A stretch of DNA of 64,000 bases from Planctomycetales bacterium (GTDB lineage Bacteria; Planctomycetota; Phycisphaerae; SM23-33), in the NCBI GenBank assembly GCA_030612725.1, contig JAUWNJ010000001.1:62001-126000 (forward strand). The letters are read 5' to 3'. The position numbers and the translations under genes are program-made. The notes under the pieces were generated by a model that worked only from the letters and a program-made list of their open reading frames with translations, was not told the DNA's origin and made no database searches. Each line of letters opens with the position of its first letter. The stretch's first letter is position 1. This document shows, one piece after another, positions 39,346 to 48,712 of the stretch.

Positions 39346-41589
39346 ATGGAACGCGTGAGCAATCTTTTCAAAGACGATTCTGTTTCTTCTCCGCACGTGG
39401 TGGGTGTTGCCGTCGCTGCCGGTGTCTGGCGAACGTTCGATTACCTCTGGCCTGCGGATTTTATCGCCCCTGAAGTGGGTATGCGCGTCCGCGTACCGTT
39501 TGGACGGGGCGACCGGAAGACGCTCGGATTCGTCGCGGAAATCAACCGTCCGCCCGGGCAGCGAAAACTCAAATCCGTAGCCGAACTTATAGACACGACA
39601 AAACCCCAACTCGACGGGAAATTATTGCAACTGGGCGAGTGGATGAGCCGGTATTACCTCGCTCCGCCGGGCATGGTCTTCTCGGCGATGGTACCGGCGG
39701 CTGTGGGAAGGACGGCGCCTCGAACCGAGACAGTCGCGTATCTTCTGGCAGGAAAGGCCGATTGGCCAAAGTCGATTGGTTCTCGCCAGCGGCGTTTTCT
39801 TGATGAACTTTTTGAGGCCCGCGTTCAGGGCGTCGAACCCGTTCCGGTCGAGCAACTACTCGCCCATAGCGGTTCTTCGCGCGACACCGTCCGCCGACTC
39901 CTCCGTCGTGAACTTATTCGCACCGAAACACGCCCGCAAATCCTGAAACAACTCGACGAGCAGATCGCTCCCGACCCGTTCGACCTCAACGACGACCAGC
40001 AGAAGGTCCTTGCCGCTGTGGAAACCAAACTCGCCGGCGGATTCAGCGTAACGCTTCTGCACGGCGTAACGGCTTCGGGAAAGACGGAAGTGTACCTGCG
40101 GGCGATTCGCCGGGTCATCGCCGACGGGAAGCAGGCGATATTGCTGGTGCCGGAAATCGCCCTGGCTACGCAGACGCTTGAGCGACTTACCGCTCGCCTG
40201 CCGAGGGTGGCGGTGCTGCATTCCGGGCTGACGGCGGCACAGAGAGCGTTCTACTACGAGCAGATACGCGACGGGTACGCCACCTGCGTCATAGGTCCTC
40301 GAAGCGCGGTATTCGCCCCTGCCCGGCGGCTTGGACTGATAATCGTCGATGAGGAGCATGAGTCGTCGTACAAGCAGGAAACCGTTCCGCGTTACCACGG
40401 GCGCGATGTAGCCGTCAAACGTGCCGCCATCGAAGGCGTTCCGATTCTGCTGGGTTCGGCTACGCCGTCGCTGGAATCGCTCCACAACGCACAAACCGGA
40501 CGATACGAATTGCTGAAACTTCCGCGACGGATTCACTCCCTGCCTATGCCGGCGCTGCAATTGGTGGAACTGCGAAAGGAAATCACGCCCGGAAAAATCG
40601 AACTCATCGGAAGGACGCTTGAACGGAAACTCGCCCAAACGCTCGACCGATCCGAGCAGACGATCCTCCTGATGAACCGTCGCGGGTACGCCAGTTTCGT
40701 CTTTTGCCCGTCGTGCAAATGGCAACTCCAGTGCGAGCAGTGCAGCCGGGCCATGGTCTTCCACCGCGCCCTGAGCCTGGCGATGTGCCATTACTGCCAA
40801 GCCACCGCTGCGGTTCCGCGAGCGTGCCCCGCCTGCGGTAAGAAACTTATCCTCTTCGGGATGGGTATCCAGCGGATCGAGAGCGAACTCGCCCGCAAGT
40901 TCCCAACCGCCGTCGTGGCGCGGATGGACAGCGACACGATGTCCAGCCCGAAACAATTCCGCGAGGTCTTCGACCGTTTCGCAGCCGGGGACGTGGACAT
41001 TCTGCTGGGTACGCAGATGGTGGCGAAGGGTCTGGATTTCCCGCGTGTAACGCTGGTCGGTATCGTCAGCGCAGATACTGCCCTTGCGATTCCCGATTTT
41101 CGGGCGGCAGAGCGGACGTTCCAGTTGATTGTTCAGGTGGCGGGACGGGCCGGTAGGGCAAAGCGCGGCGGGGAGGTTGTCGTCCAGACGCTCCACCCGT
41201 CGGACCCTGCCATTCGTTTCGCACTGAAGCATGATTACGCCGGTTTTGCAGCCTATGAACTTCCGCAGCGCGAGGCGATGGGTGTTCCGCCGTTCGTGAG
41301 GCTGGTGCGATTTATTGTCCGCCACGAGAAGGTCGCCCGCGCCGAAGCCGGCGCTGATGCGCTGGGAAAATATCTTCGCCGATTGTTCGCTGGTAAAAAC
41401 GACGTGAGAATAGATGGACCGATGAAGGCGGGAGTATTCAAGATTCGCAACCTGTTTCGCTTTGAAATAAACTGTTTCTGCCCAACAGCAGGTGTAATTC
41501 AGAACGCCGTAGTTCAAAGAATGTCGAAACTCCGCGCCGAAGTCGGCGCGGAAATCGTTATCGACGCAGACCCCGCAGGACTGTTATAA
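39346..41589 (+). CDS. priA: Primosomal replication restart helicase PriA
   Basis: About 747 residues. A 3'-to-5' superfamily 2 helicase that reloads the replisome at stalled forks. The N-terminal DNA-binding part begins VGVAVAAGVWRTFDYLWP; Walker A is GVTASGKT (about 240-247), the DEAH-like box is DEEH, and the zinc module has all four CxxC pairs (CPSC, CEQC, CHYC, CPAC). Motifs V/VI are LLGTQMVAKGLDFP and QVAGRAGR. ATG 39346 is used; ATG 39334 is an in-frame alternative. The next gene starts 12 bases after the stop. Confidence 0.96.
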   Translation: MERVSNLFKDDSVSSPHVVGVAVAAGVWRTFDYLWPADFIAPEVGMRVRVPFGRGDRKTLGFVAEINRPPGQRKLKSVAELIDTTKPQLDGKLLQLGEWMSRYYLAPPGMVFSAMVPAAVGRTAPRTETVAYLLAGKADWPKSIGSRQRRFLDELFEARVQGVEPVPVEQLLAHSGSSRDTVRRLLRRELIRTETRPQILKQLDEQIAPDPFDLNDDQQKVLAAVETKLAGGFSVTLLHGVTASGKTEVYLRAIRRVIADGKQAILLVPEIALATQTLERLTARLPRVAVLHSGLTAAQRAFYYEQIRDGYATCVIGPRSAVFAPARRLGLIIVDEEHESSYKQETVPRYHGRDVAVKRAAIEGVPILLGSATPSLESLHNAQTGRYELLKLPRRIHSLPMPALQLVELRKEITPGKIELIGRTLERKLAQTLDRSEQTILLMNRRGYASFVFCPSCKWQLQCEQCSRAMVFHRALSLAMCHYCQATAAVPRACPACGKKLILFGMGIQRIESELARKFPTAVVARMDSDTMSSPKQFREVFDRFAAGDVDILLGTQMVAKGLDFPRVTLVGIVSADTALAIPDFRAAERTFQLIVQVAGRAGRAKRGGEVVVQTLHPSDPAIRFALKHDYAGFAAYELPQREAMGVPPFVRLVRFIVRHEKVARAEAGADALGKYLRRLFAGKNDVRIDGPMKAGVFKIRNLFRFEINCFCPTAGVIQNAVVQRMSKLRAEVGAEIVIDADPAGLL

Positions 41590-41600
41590 CCTTATCCGAC

Positions 41601-42734
41601 ATGCGAATCGTAGTTACCGGACAAGTTGGTATAGACAAGAAAGCCTTTCTTGAACAGGCCGTTGCCGCAGCCCAACGCGCAGGCGTCCCCGTTGCGCTCT
41701 GCAACGTCGGCGAGCGAATGTACGCCGAGGCCCCGGACGTACCGACTGGAAAAATCCTCGACCTGCCGCTGAGCCGGCTGAACAGCCTCCGCCGGAGCGT
41801 CTTCAAAGACATCCTCGCCCTCGGCGCAACCGAAACCAACATTATCGTCAATACCCACGCCACCTTTCGCTGGCGACACGGGCTGTTCTACGCATTCGAT
41901 TACGACCTGATGGGCGAACTGTCAGCCGACCTGTACATTACACTTGTCGATAACATCGACCGCATACACGCTCGCCTTCTGCGCGACGGGCACACGAACC
42001 ACACACTCAAAGACCTGATGGTCTGGCGGGAAGAGGAAATCCTCGCCACCGAACTGCTCAGCCAGATCGTTCGCGGGCATGGACGTTTTTACATTCTCGC
42101 CCGTGGCCTGGGCGACGAAGCCGAAAACGAACCGGCAGAGATGCTCGCAAGGTTCATCTCGCCGGGGAAATGGAAAAAGGCCTATTTGAGTTTCCCGATG
42201 ACCGGCATCGACGATGTCGAGACAATCGCGCAGATTCAGCAGTTTCGAGCCGAGATGAAGCGACATTTCATCTGCTTCGACCCCGGCGACCTGGAGGAAA
42301 AACACCTTTGCAGCCTGGCGCTGTCAGCGGCAGAAGCTGGCGACCGCTTCGTTACACTGAATGTGGACGGCAAGGAAATTCGCATCGAGACCACCGAACT
42401 GCTGGCGATATTGCCGGACATTGACGGGCAGATTTACGCTCGCGATTTCAAACTCATCGACCAGTCAGATATGATTATCTCGCTGATACCGGCCATTCCC
42501 GCCGGCGACGGGTTGGGCGCACGCCCGGGCATCTCGTCGGGCGTCGAACGCGAACTCCAGCACGCGCACGAAGCCGCCCGCGATGTCTTCGTCATCTGGA
42601 CCGCCCAGGCAGAGCCTTCACCATTCATCACCGAAACCGCCACCCGCCTGTTCCGCTCGACAGGCGAAGCCGTCGAATTCTTCCGGGAAGAAAATTACAT
42701 CCAGGAAACCCACCCCGGACGATTATTTGGCTGA
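41601..42734 (+). CDS. Adenylate kinase-like domain fused to a deoxyribosyltransferase-like domain
   Basis: A 377-residue protein. The first half begins MRIVVTGQVGIDKKAF, positioned like the P-loop of archaeal adenylate kinases but with GQVGIDKK instead of G-x-x-G-x-GK-T, then VALCNVGERMYAEA and IIVNTHATFRWRHG. The second half (from about residue 205) starts KAYLSFPMTGIDDVE and continues with QIYARDFKLIDQSDMIISLIP and SSGVERELQHAHEAARDVFV, which fits the nucleoside 2-deoxyribosyltransferase fold (the D-x-x-D-x-I and S-x-G-x-x-x-E elements). A nucleotide-linked role is plausible. Probably co-transcribed with priA. Confidence 0.6.
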   Translation: MRIVVTGQVGIDKKAFLEQAVAAAQRAGVPVALCNVGERMYAEAPDVPTGKILDLPLSRLNSLRRSVFKDILALGATETNIIVNTHATFRWRHGLFYAFDYDLMGELSADLYITLVDNIDRIHARLLRDGHTNHTLKDLMVWREEEILATELLSQIVRGHGRFYILARGLGDEAENEPAEMLARFISPGKWKKAYLSFPMTGIDDVETIAQIQQFRAEMKRHFICFDPGDLEEKHLCSLALSAAEAGDRFVTLNVDGKEIRIETTELLAILPDIDGQIYARDFKLIDQSDMIISLIPAIPAGDGLGARPGISSGVERELQHAHEAARDVFVIWTAQAEPSPFITETATRLFRSTGEAVEFFREENYIQETHPGRLFG

Positions 42735-42835
42735 ACGACGTTTACCGGGTAAGGCACAAAACAATCTCTTTTTCCGAGGGTACTTCGTGCGTTCATCAGC
42801 GGATATGCCGCCTCTTCAGGGGGGGCACAATTCTT

Positions 42836-44872
42836 TCACCTGTGTTTTTTTGTTCGCGTTGTTCGCCTGCCCCCATGGGGCGGCTTCTTTCGTTTTCGCT
42901 TCGGCGGTTCCTTGCCTTTTAATTCTGTGATTTGGTCGCGGATGGCGGCGGCTTTTTCGAATTCCAGATCCTCTGCCGCTTCGAGCATCTCTGCCTCCAA
43001 CTCGGCGATAACCTGCTCGCGGTCGTATTCGTCCTCGCTCGCCCCGACGGCCTGACGGGCGGTCCGGCGGGCGGAAATCTGGTCAGTCAAAGCCGAACGA
43101 ATGGCCTTGACGATTGTCCGCGGCGTGATGTTGTACTCGGCGTTGTAGGCCAATTGTGCCTCGCGCCGGCGGTTGGTCTCGTCCATCGCCCGCTGCATCG
43201 AGCCGGTAATCTTATCGGCATAAAGAAAGACCTGAGCGTCCACGTTTCGGGCGCATCGGCCTATCGTTTGGACCAGCGAAGTTTCGGATCGCAGGAACCC
43301 TTCCTTGTCGGCGTCGAGTATCGCCACCAACGAGACTTCCGGTAAGTCCAGGCCTTCCCGCAGGAGGTTCACGCCGACCAGCACGTCGAATTTCCCCTCG
43401 CGCAGGTCGCGGAGAATGTCGATCCGATCCAGCGTGTCTATCTCGCTGTGGAGGTACTTGCAGCGGAAGCCTTCTTGTTCGATATAGGCCGATAAGTCTT
43501 CAGACATGCGTTTGGTCAGCGTGGTTACCAGCGTCCGCTGCTTCGCAGCCACTCGCTTGCGGATTTGCACCAGCAGGTCAGCCACCTGGTCGGTTGCGGG
43601 GCGGACCTCGATTGGCGGATCGACCAGTCCTGTTGGGCGGATAATCTGCTCGACGACCTCTCCGCCGGTCAGGTCCAGTTCGTAAGGCCCGGGCGTAGCA
43701 GAGACGAAGACGACCTGCTTGCGGAAGGCTTCGAATTCGTCGAATCTCAGCGGGCGGTTATCCATAGCCGACGGTAGTCGGAAGCCGTGCTCGACGAGGA
43801 CCTCCTTGCGTGAGCGGTCGCCGTTGTACATTGCGCGTAGTTGCGGGACGGTCGCGTGCGATTCGTCGATCATCAGCAGGAAATCGTCGCCGAAATAGTC
43901 CATCAGCGTGTACGGCTTCTCGCCGGGCGCCCGCCCGTCGAGGTGGCGGGAATAATTCTCAATTCCGGGGCAGTAGCCGACCTCCACCATCATCTCGATA
44001 TCGTATCGCGTCCGGGCAGCCAGACGCTGCGATTCGAGCAGTTTTCCGGCATTGCGAAGTTCGATCAGACGCGAGTCGAGTTCAGCCTTGATGCTAACCG
44101 CCGCCCGTTCGAGCGTTTCAGCCGGCGCGACGTAATGAACGGCTGGGAAAATAAACGCCGATTCGACGCTGCTTAGCGACTCGCCGGTGGTCGGGTGAAT
44201 CAGCCGGACAGCCTCAATCGCGTCGCCGAACATCTCGACCCGATAAGCGAACTGCTCGTAGGCAGGATATATCTCGACCGTGTCGCCGCGAACGCGGAAC
44301 GTTCCGCGTCGGAAGTCGATGTCGTTGCGGTCGTATTGCATATCGACGAATTTCCGCAGCAGTTCGTCGCGATCAATGTAATCGCCGACGCGAATCGGCA
44401 CGACCATTTCCTTGTACTTTTCCGGGCTTCCCAGGCCGAAGATGCACGAGACGCTCGATACGACAATCACGTCCCGCCGGCTCATCAGGGAAGTGGTGGC
44501 CGAGAGACGGAGTCGGTCGAGGTCGTCGTTTCGTGCGGCATCTTTTTCGATGTAGATGTCGCGTTGGGGGATGTAGGCCTCTGGCTGGTAGTAATCGTAA
44601 TAACTGACGAAGTATTCGACGGCGTTTTCGCCGAACAGTTCTTTGAATTCCTCGTAGAGTTGGGCGGCGAGTGTCTTGTTGTGCGAAATAACCAGTGTGG
44701 GCTTTCCGATATTGGCGATGACGTTTGCCATTGTGAAGGTCTTGCCGGACCCTGTAACGCCCAGCAGGACGTTATACTTTTCACCCCCGCGAATTTTTCG
44801 CGTCAACTGCTCAATAGCCCCCGGTTGATCCCCGGTCGGCTTCATCTCCGAAATGACTTTCAATTCAGGCAC
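42836..44872 (-). CDS. uvrB: UvrABC excinuclease subunit B
   Basis: About 678 residues. It is the damage-verifying helicase-like subunit of nucleotide excision repair. Walker A is GVTGSGKTF; the beta-hairpin is [21 protein letters not shown]; the DEAD-like box is [14 protein letters not shown] is motif VI; the C-terminal UVR motif is [16 protein letters not shown] basic tail ([15 protein letters not shown]) ends the protein. GTG 44872 is chosen because TTGGAG lies 5 bases upstream and the family begins near [18 protein letters not shown] at 44923 is possible. uvrA is not in the window. Divergent from a DNA glycosylase gene. Confidence 0.96.
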   Translation of the reverse strand: MPELKVISEMKPTGDQPGAIEQLTRKIRGGEKYNVLLGVTGSGKTFTMANVIANIGKPTLVISHNKTLAAQLYEEFKELFGENAVEYFVSYYDYYQPEAYIPQRDIYIEKDAARNDDLDRLRLSATTSLMSRRDVIVVSSVSCIFGLGSPEKYKEMVVPIRVGDYIDRDELLRKFVDMQYDRNDIDFRRGTFRVRGDTVEIYPAYEQFAYRVEMFGDAIEAVRLIHPTTGESLSSVESAFIFPAVHYVAPAETLERAAVSIKAELDSRLIELRNAGKLLESQRLAARTRYDIEMMVEVGYCPGIENYSRHLDGRAPGEKPYTLMDYFGDDFLLMIDESHATVPQLRAMYNGDRSRKEVLVEHGFRLPSAMDNRPLRFDEFEAFRKQVVFVSATPGPYELDLTGGEVVEQIIRPTGLVDPPIEVRPATDQVADLLVQIRKRVAAKQRTLVTTLTKRMSEDLSAYIEQEGFRCKYLHSEIDTLDRIDILRDLREGKFDVLVGVNLLREGLDLPEVSLVAILDADKEGFLRSETSLVQTIGRCARNVDAQVFLYADKITGSMQRAMDETNRRREAQLAYNAEYNITPRTIVKAIRSALTDQISARRTARQAVGASEDEYDREQVIAELEAEMLEAAEDLEFEKAAAIRDQITELKGKEPPKRKRKKPPHGGRRTTRTKKHR

Positions 44873-44877
44873 GGTAA

Positions 44878-44881
44878 CTCC
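44878..44881 (-). promoter_or_regulatory. Ribosome site supporting the GTG start of uvrB
   Basis: GGAG on the minus strand, 5 bases upstream of GTG 44872. A TATAAT-like word lies further upstream near 44910, within the divergent space to the glycosylase gene. Confidence 0.5.
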
Positions 44882-44925
44882 AACAAATTCGCGTTGATCC
44901 GAATTTGATATTATACTCTCCATCA

Positions 44926-45597
44926 ATGTCGAAAACATCGCAGATATTGATGCAGATGTACGAGGCCGCTCGGGCGCGGTTTGGGCATCGGGAATGGTGG
45001 CCCGGCGAAACGCCGCTGGAAATTTGCGTCGGGGCGATACTGACGCAGAATACCAACTGGACGAATGTCGAAAAAGCGATAGCGAATCTCAACGCCGACG
45101 GGTGCATGAGCGTTTCTGCCCTACACGCTAAATCGCAAGAGGAACTGGCGGCGCTAATCAAACCGGCCGGTTATTTCAACGTCAAAGCGAAGAGAGTGAA
45201 AAACTTCATCGCGCATGTCTATGAAAGTTTCGGCGACGACATTGAAGCGTTTCTGGATCGGTCGGTTGCGACGTTGCATGAGGAGTTGCTTTCGATTAAC
45301 GGCATCGGGCGCGAGACTGCCGATTCGATGATACTCTACGCCGCCGGTAAAACGACCTTCGTAGTCGATACCTACACCTATCGCATCCTTCTTCGACACG
45401 GCCTAATCGACAGCGATTACGATTACGAGATGATCAAGGAACTGCTCGAATCGTCCCTGGCCGACGATGTTGATCTTTACAACGATTTTCACGCCCAGTT
45501 TGTCGCCGTCGGTAAGCATTATTGCAAACCGAAAGCAAAGTGCGCAGGCTGTCCACTGGAACACCTGCCGCACGATCCGTCTGCCGGGTTGGAATAG
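44926..45597 (+). CDS. HhH-GPD DNA glycosylase, MagIII-like
   Basis: About 223 residues of the endonuclease III superfamily. The helix-hairpin-helix is [16 protein letters not shown] and the catalytic aspartate is in [10 protein letters not shown]. At the position of the Nth lysine (G-x-GRKTA) there is Glu (GRETA), so a beta-lyase reaction is unlikely. The C-terminus has C-x5-C-x2-C but no fourth cysteine, so a [4Fe-4S] cluster as in Nth is doubtful. Both features fit the 3-methyladenine glycosylase III group, a monofunctional enzyme removing alkylated purines. Divergent from uvrB, so two repair genes share one promoter region. Confidence 0.85.
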   Translation: MSKTSQILMQMYEAARARFGHREWWPGETPLEICVGAILTQNTNWTNVEKAIANLNADGCMSVSALHAKSQEELAALIKPAGYFNVKAKRVKNFIAHVYESFGDDIEAFLDRSVATLHEELLSINGIGRETADSMILYAAGKTTFVVDTYTYRILLRHGLIDSDYDYEMIKELLESSLADDVDLYNDFHAQFVAVGKHYCKPKAKCAGCPLEHLPHDPSAGLE

Positions 45598-45610
45598 GGC
45601 TGAATGGGTT

Positions 45611-45639
45611 TTGACGAAAAGCCGATTATGCGGTATAAT
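45611..45639 (+). promoter_or_regulatory. Consensus-like sigma-70 promoter
   Basis: TTGACG (45611-45616), a 17-base spacer and a perfect TATAAT (45634-45639). It starts just after the glycosylase stop and drives the protease-like gene. Confidence 0.8.
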
Positions 45640-45697
45640 CCGCACTGTCAAGTTTATCAAAATGATCATTTCATACAAACAGGGAAAGGGCAGATTC

Positions 45698-47068
45698 GTG
45701 AAACGGAGCCTGGTTACTGTTGTCGCGGCGGGCGTTTTACTATCTCTTTGGGCTTCGGTCTTTGCCGACACGCTGAAAACCAAGGATGGTCGGGTTTTTG
45801 AAGGCAGAGTTATCGAGCAGGATGACGAGAAGGTTGTCTTTGAGGTTAATCGCTTCGGAGCAACGATGGCGAGGACCTTTCGGCGAAAGGAGGTCGCCGA
45901 CATAACCAAGAGTAAAACGACCAAGCCGGTCAAACCGGTCAAGCCCAAAAAGAAAACCTCGATAGCCGAAATCCCGCCGGAGCCGAAGGCGCCACCGATC
46001 ATTAAGTATGACAAGCCGACGTACTACATCATTCCATTCGACGGAAAGGTGGGCACGGAGGTTTTGGCCGCGTACCTGGAGCGATCCCTCGAAGACGCGC
46101 TGAAGCGCAAGCCTACCGTTGTATTGATTGAGTTCGATTCGCCCGGCGGGCTGGTACAGGAAGTGAGCAAACTCGTTGCGGTGATAAAGAAGTACAACGG
46201 TCGGCTGAGGATAGTCGCTCACGTGCGGAGCGCACTGTCGGCTGCGGCGATAACATCACTGGCGTGTAAGGAGATTTACCTTGAGCCCCAGGCGATTTTA
46301 GGCGCCGCGACCGCTTATAAAATAACCGCCTTCGGCGCGCCCAAGGCGATCTCCGAAAAGTTCCAGTCGGTCTGGCGAGCCCAGGCGCGCATCGCCGCGG
46401 AAATCGGCGGGCATAGCCAACTGGTCGCCGAGGCAATGATCGATGACAGAATGGAACTGACTTTCACCAAGGAAACCGACGGCGATATTATCATCGAGTC
46501 GGGAAGTCGAAACACAGGCCGAAAAAGCAAAGGCCGTGGCGATAGAAAGACACTTACCGTCAAAGGTAAATTACTTACGCTGACAGCGAGCGAGGTCGTT
46601 AACTGTGGCTTGGGTAACGGCGTCGTTGACGGTTACGAGCAACTCGGTAAAAAGATGGGCTTTACCGGTTGGGTCGAGTGCAAAGGTCACGCTGTTGGTT
46701 TGGCTAATCATTGGAAAAAAGCGCTCTCAACCTACATGAAGGGAATTAACGACCTGGGGTTGGAATTCAACCGGAACATGAAAAGGGCGATGGAGAACAA
46801 CCCCAAAACGCCGAGTATTCCCTACAGATACTACAAACGAACCGGACGGTTCGCTTCGGAGTCTCGTCGGCGCTGGAAGAATCGTTCCCGCAAGCAGTCC
46901 ATCTGTTTGCTGAAGGCGGAGAAGAACATCGCCGAAGCAATCAAAATAGCCAAAAAACTCGAACAACTCTCCAGCGTTACGGAAAACCTGGAAGCCCTTT
47001 CCAAACACATCAATAGCACCCGCATGGACGTCATTAGCAACATGAACAGGAAAGGCCCCGACGACTGA
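45698..47068 (+). CDS. ClpP-fold membrane serine protease-like protein (NfeD/SppA related)
   Basis: About 456 residues. A signal sequence (LVTVVAAGVLLSLWASVFA) is followed by DTLKTKDGRVFEGRV, a short beta domain common in planctomycetes, then a Lys/Pro-rich linker and a ClpP/crotonase-fold domain: VLIEFDSPGGLVQEV, then IVAHVRSALSAAAITSLACKEI with the likely nucleophile Ser, and LGAATAY. This is the NfeD-type arrangement, but no C-terminal NfeD membrane region; instead there are about 130 basic helical residues. GTG 45698 sits 6-8 bases after AGGGAAAGGG; ATG 45662 is the alternative. Probably cleaves membrane or exported proteins. Confidence 0.8.
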   Translation: MKRSLVTVVAAGVLLSLWASVFADTLKTKDGRVFEGRVIEQDDEKVVFEVNRFGATMARTFRRKEVADITKSKTTKPVKPVKPKKKTSIAEIPPEPKAPPIIKYDKPTYYIIPFDGKVGTEVLAAYLERSLEDALKRKPTVVLIEFDSPGGLVQEVSKLVAVIKKYNGRLRIVAHVRSALSAAAITSLACKEIYLEPQAILGAATAYKITAFGAPKAISEKFQSVWRAQARIAAEIGGHSQLVAEAMIDDRMELTFTKETDGDIIIESGSRNTGRKSKGRGDRKTLTVKGKLLTLTASEVVNCGLGNGVVDGYEQLGKKMGFTGWVECKGHAVGLANHWKKALSTYMKGINDLGLEFNRNMKRAMENNPKTPSIPYRYYKRTGRFASESRRRWKNRSRKQSICLLKAEKNIAEAIKIAKKLEQLSSVTENLEALSKHINSTRMDVISNMNRKGPDD

Positions 47069-47136
47069 TAAGTCCAGCGGACTCGCCGAACCGAAACACT
47101 CAAAAAGACACAAGCCCAGGCAAGGAAGATACCGTC

Positions 47137-48096
47137 ATGCGGACAACTATTCTAATTCCGGCCGTTGCCATATTGGTTGTTGCGGTTTTATTTGTATTTA
47201 TCGGAAACGGAGCCGATCCGGTTTCGGTTGGCCAGACGTCCACCCGGAGTTCTTCTTGCAGGACGCTCGCCGATGTGAGCAAAATTGCAGGCTGGCGGGG
47301 CGCTGCGGTCAATTCGCCCGACACGTTCCGGTTTGTTATCCTCTCGGACCGCACGGGCAAGCATATCCCGGGCCTGTGGGCCCAAGCCGTCAAGGAGACC
47401 AACCGCCTCAAACCCGATTTCGTCATGTTCATCGGCGACCTGATAGAGGGATACACCAATGACGAGAAGAAGGTCCGTCGCCAGTGGTCCCACATCGACG
47501 CGATAACACAACGGCTCGACGCACCGTTCTTCTACTGCCCCGGAAACCACGACGTAATGCCAGACGCCTGCCGGAAAATTTATACCCGACTTCACGGCGT
47601 CAACGGAAAGGCGTGGTACTCGTTCGACTACCGCGGCTGCCACTTCCTCATCGCCGACAGTTCAGCCATGATCGGAAAGGATAAGAGACTCGCCGAGGAG
47701 CAATGGGCCTGGCTGAAAAAGGACCTCGCCGGCGCTAATAAGGTTTCCGATCACGTCTTTGTCTTCATTCATCACCCGATGTTCTCCGGTAAGAGCAAGC
47801 CGCACTGGAAGCAATTGCGGACGATGCTGGATGCGAAGAAGACGACGGTCTTTTCCGGGCACTGGCACACTCTCAGTTACGACATTCAGGACGGAATTCC
47901 GTATTATGTTCTCTCCGCCACTGCGGGCGGGTCAGGCGGCGCGCCGGCCAAACCGAACCGCAAAGCCGGTGAGTTCCAGTCCTACGCTCACGTGGTGGTC
48001 GATGGGGGCAAAGCGACGATCTCGTTTATCCCGCTCGGCGAGGTACTTCCACACGATTACATCGACCGCAGCGTCAAAACTTCGGCGAGTCCCTGA
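47137..48096 (+). CDS. Exported calcineurin-like phosphoesterase
   Basis: A 319-residue protein with an N-terminal membrane or signal segment (ILIPAVAILVVAVLFVFIG). The metallophosphoesterase motifs are in order: RFVILSDRTG (D, but the usual D-x-H is altered), FIGDLIE, PGNHDVM, FIHHPMF and GHWH. The altered first motif (SDRTG) is, as far as I recall, typical of a planctomycete subgroup. Acts outside the cytoplasm on phosphoesters, substrate unknown. AAGGAAG is 8 bases before the ATG. It lies between the ClpP-fold gene and a lone pyruvate kinase domain, all on one strand. Confidence 0.86.
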   Translation: MRTTILIPAVAILVVAVLFVFIGNGADPVSVGQTSTRSSSCRTLADVSKIAGWRGAAVNSPDTFRFVILSDRTGKHIPGLWAQAVKETNRLKPDFVMFIGDLIEGYTNDEKKVRRQWSHIDAITQRLDAPFFYCPGNHDVMPDACRKIYTRLHGVNGKAWYSFDYRGCHFLIADSSAMIGKDKRLAEEQWAWLKKDLAGANKVSDHVFVFIHHPMFSGKSKPHWKQLRTMLDAKKTTVFSGHWHTLSYDIQDGIPYYVLSATAGGSGGAPAKPNRKAGEFQSYAHVVVDGGKATISFIPLGEVLPHDYIDRSVKTSASP

Positions 48097-48117
48097 CAAA
48101 AGAAGGAGAACTATACT

Positions 48118-48693
48118 ATGACAGGAAACATTATTTATTTTGACAGGCGTGGGCCTGAAAACACCGCAGCGGTTATCCAGGTTGTGAAAGAACGCTGCGA
48201 GGAACTTGGAATCGAGCACGTTGTGGCTGCTTCCGACAGCGGTGCGACGGCGTTGGCACTGGTCGAGGCGCTGGGCGAGTCCGTAACGCTGGTGGCCATA
48301 CCTGAACACGCAGGCTATGTCGGCGGGGATGAACCCTCGCTCAAGCCCGACGCGAGAAAAAAGTTGGAGGACAAAGGCGTCAAGGTACTCATCTGCGCCC
48401 ACGCCCTCAGCGGCGTGTCGCGGTCGATAAGCACCAAGTTCGGCGGTGTCAGCGGCGTCGAGATCATCGCTCACACGTTAAGGCGGTTCGGCGGGGACGG
48501 TATCAAGGTGGCCGTTGAGGTGGCTGTGATGGCGGCAGACGCCGGCCTGGTCCCCACCGACAGGGAGATCATCGCCGTCGGCGGTAGCGGCGGCGGGGCC
48601 GACGTGGCGATCGTACTGAAGGCCGCTCACATGACAAACTTCTTCGACTTGGAAATCCGGGAAATTCTCGCCAAGCCCAGGCAGCGAGGCTGA
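48118..48693 (+). CDS. Standalone pyruvate kinase C-terminal (alpha/beta) domain protein
   Basis: A 191-residue protein matching the pyruvate kinase alpha/beta domain alone: ENTAAVIQVVKERCEELG, VVAASDSGATALALVEAL, GVKVLICAHALSGVSRSI and a GGSGGGADVAIVLKAAH end. No catalytic barrel is attached. Standalone forms occur in archaea and some bacteria; in complete enzymes this domain binds allosteric effectors. A sensory or regulatory role is possible but unknown. AAGGAG is about 8 bases before the ATG, and the gene begins 21 bases after the phosphoesterase. Confidence 0.82.
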   Translation: MTGNIIYFDRRGPENTAAVIQVVKERCEELGIEHVVAASDSGATALALVEALGESVTLVAIPEHAGYVGGDEPSLKPDARKKLEDKGVKVLICAHALSGVSRSISTKFGGVSGVEIIAHTLRRFGGDGIKVAVEVAVMAADAGLVPTDREIIAVGGSGGGADVAIVLKAAHMTNFFDLEIREILAKPRQRG

Positions 48694-48712
48694 CAAAAAA
48701 GACCTTGCCGAC

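Noticed and set aside
42735-42835. Possible gene or repeat between the priA partner gene and uvrB
   Set aside because: The 100-base convergent gap shows no ORF, array or stable hairpin.
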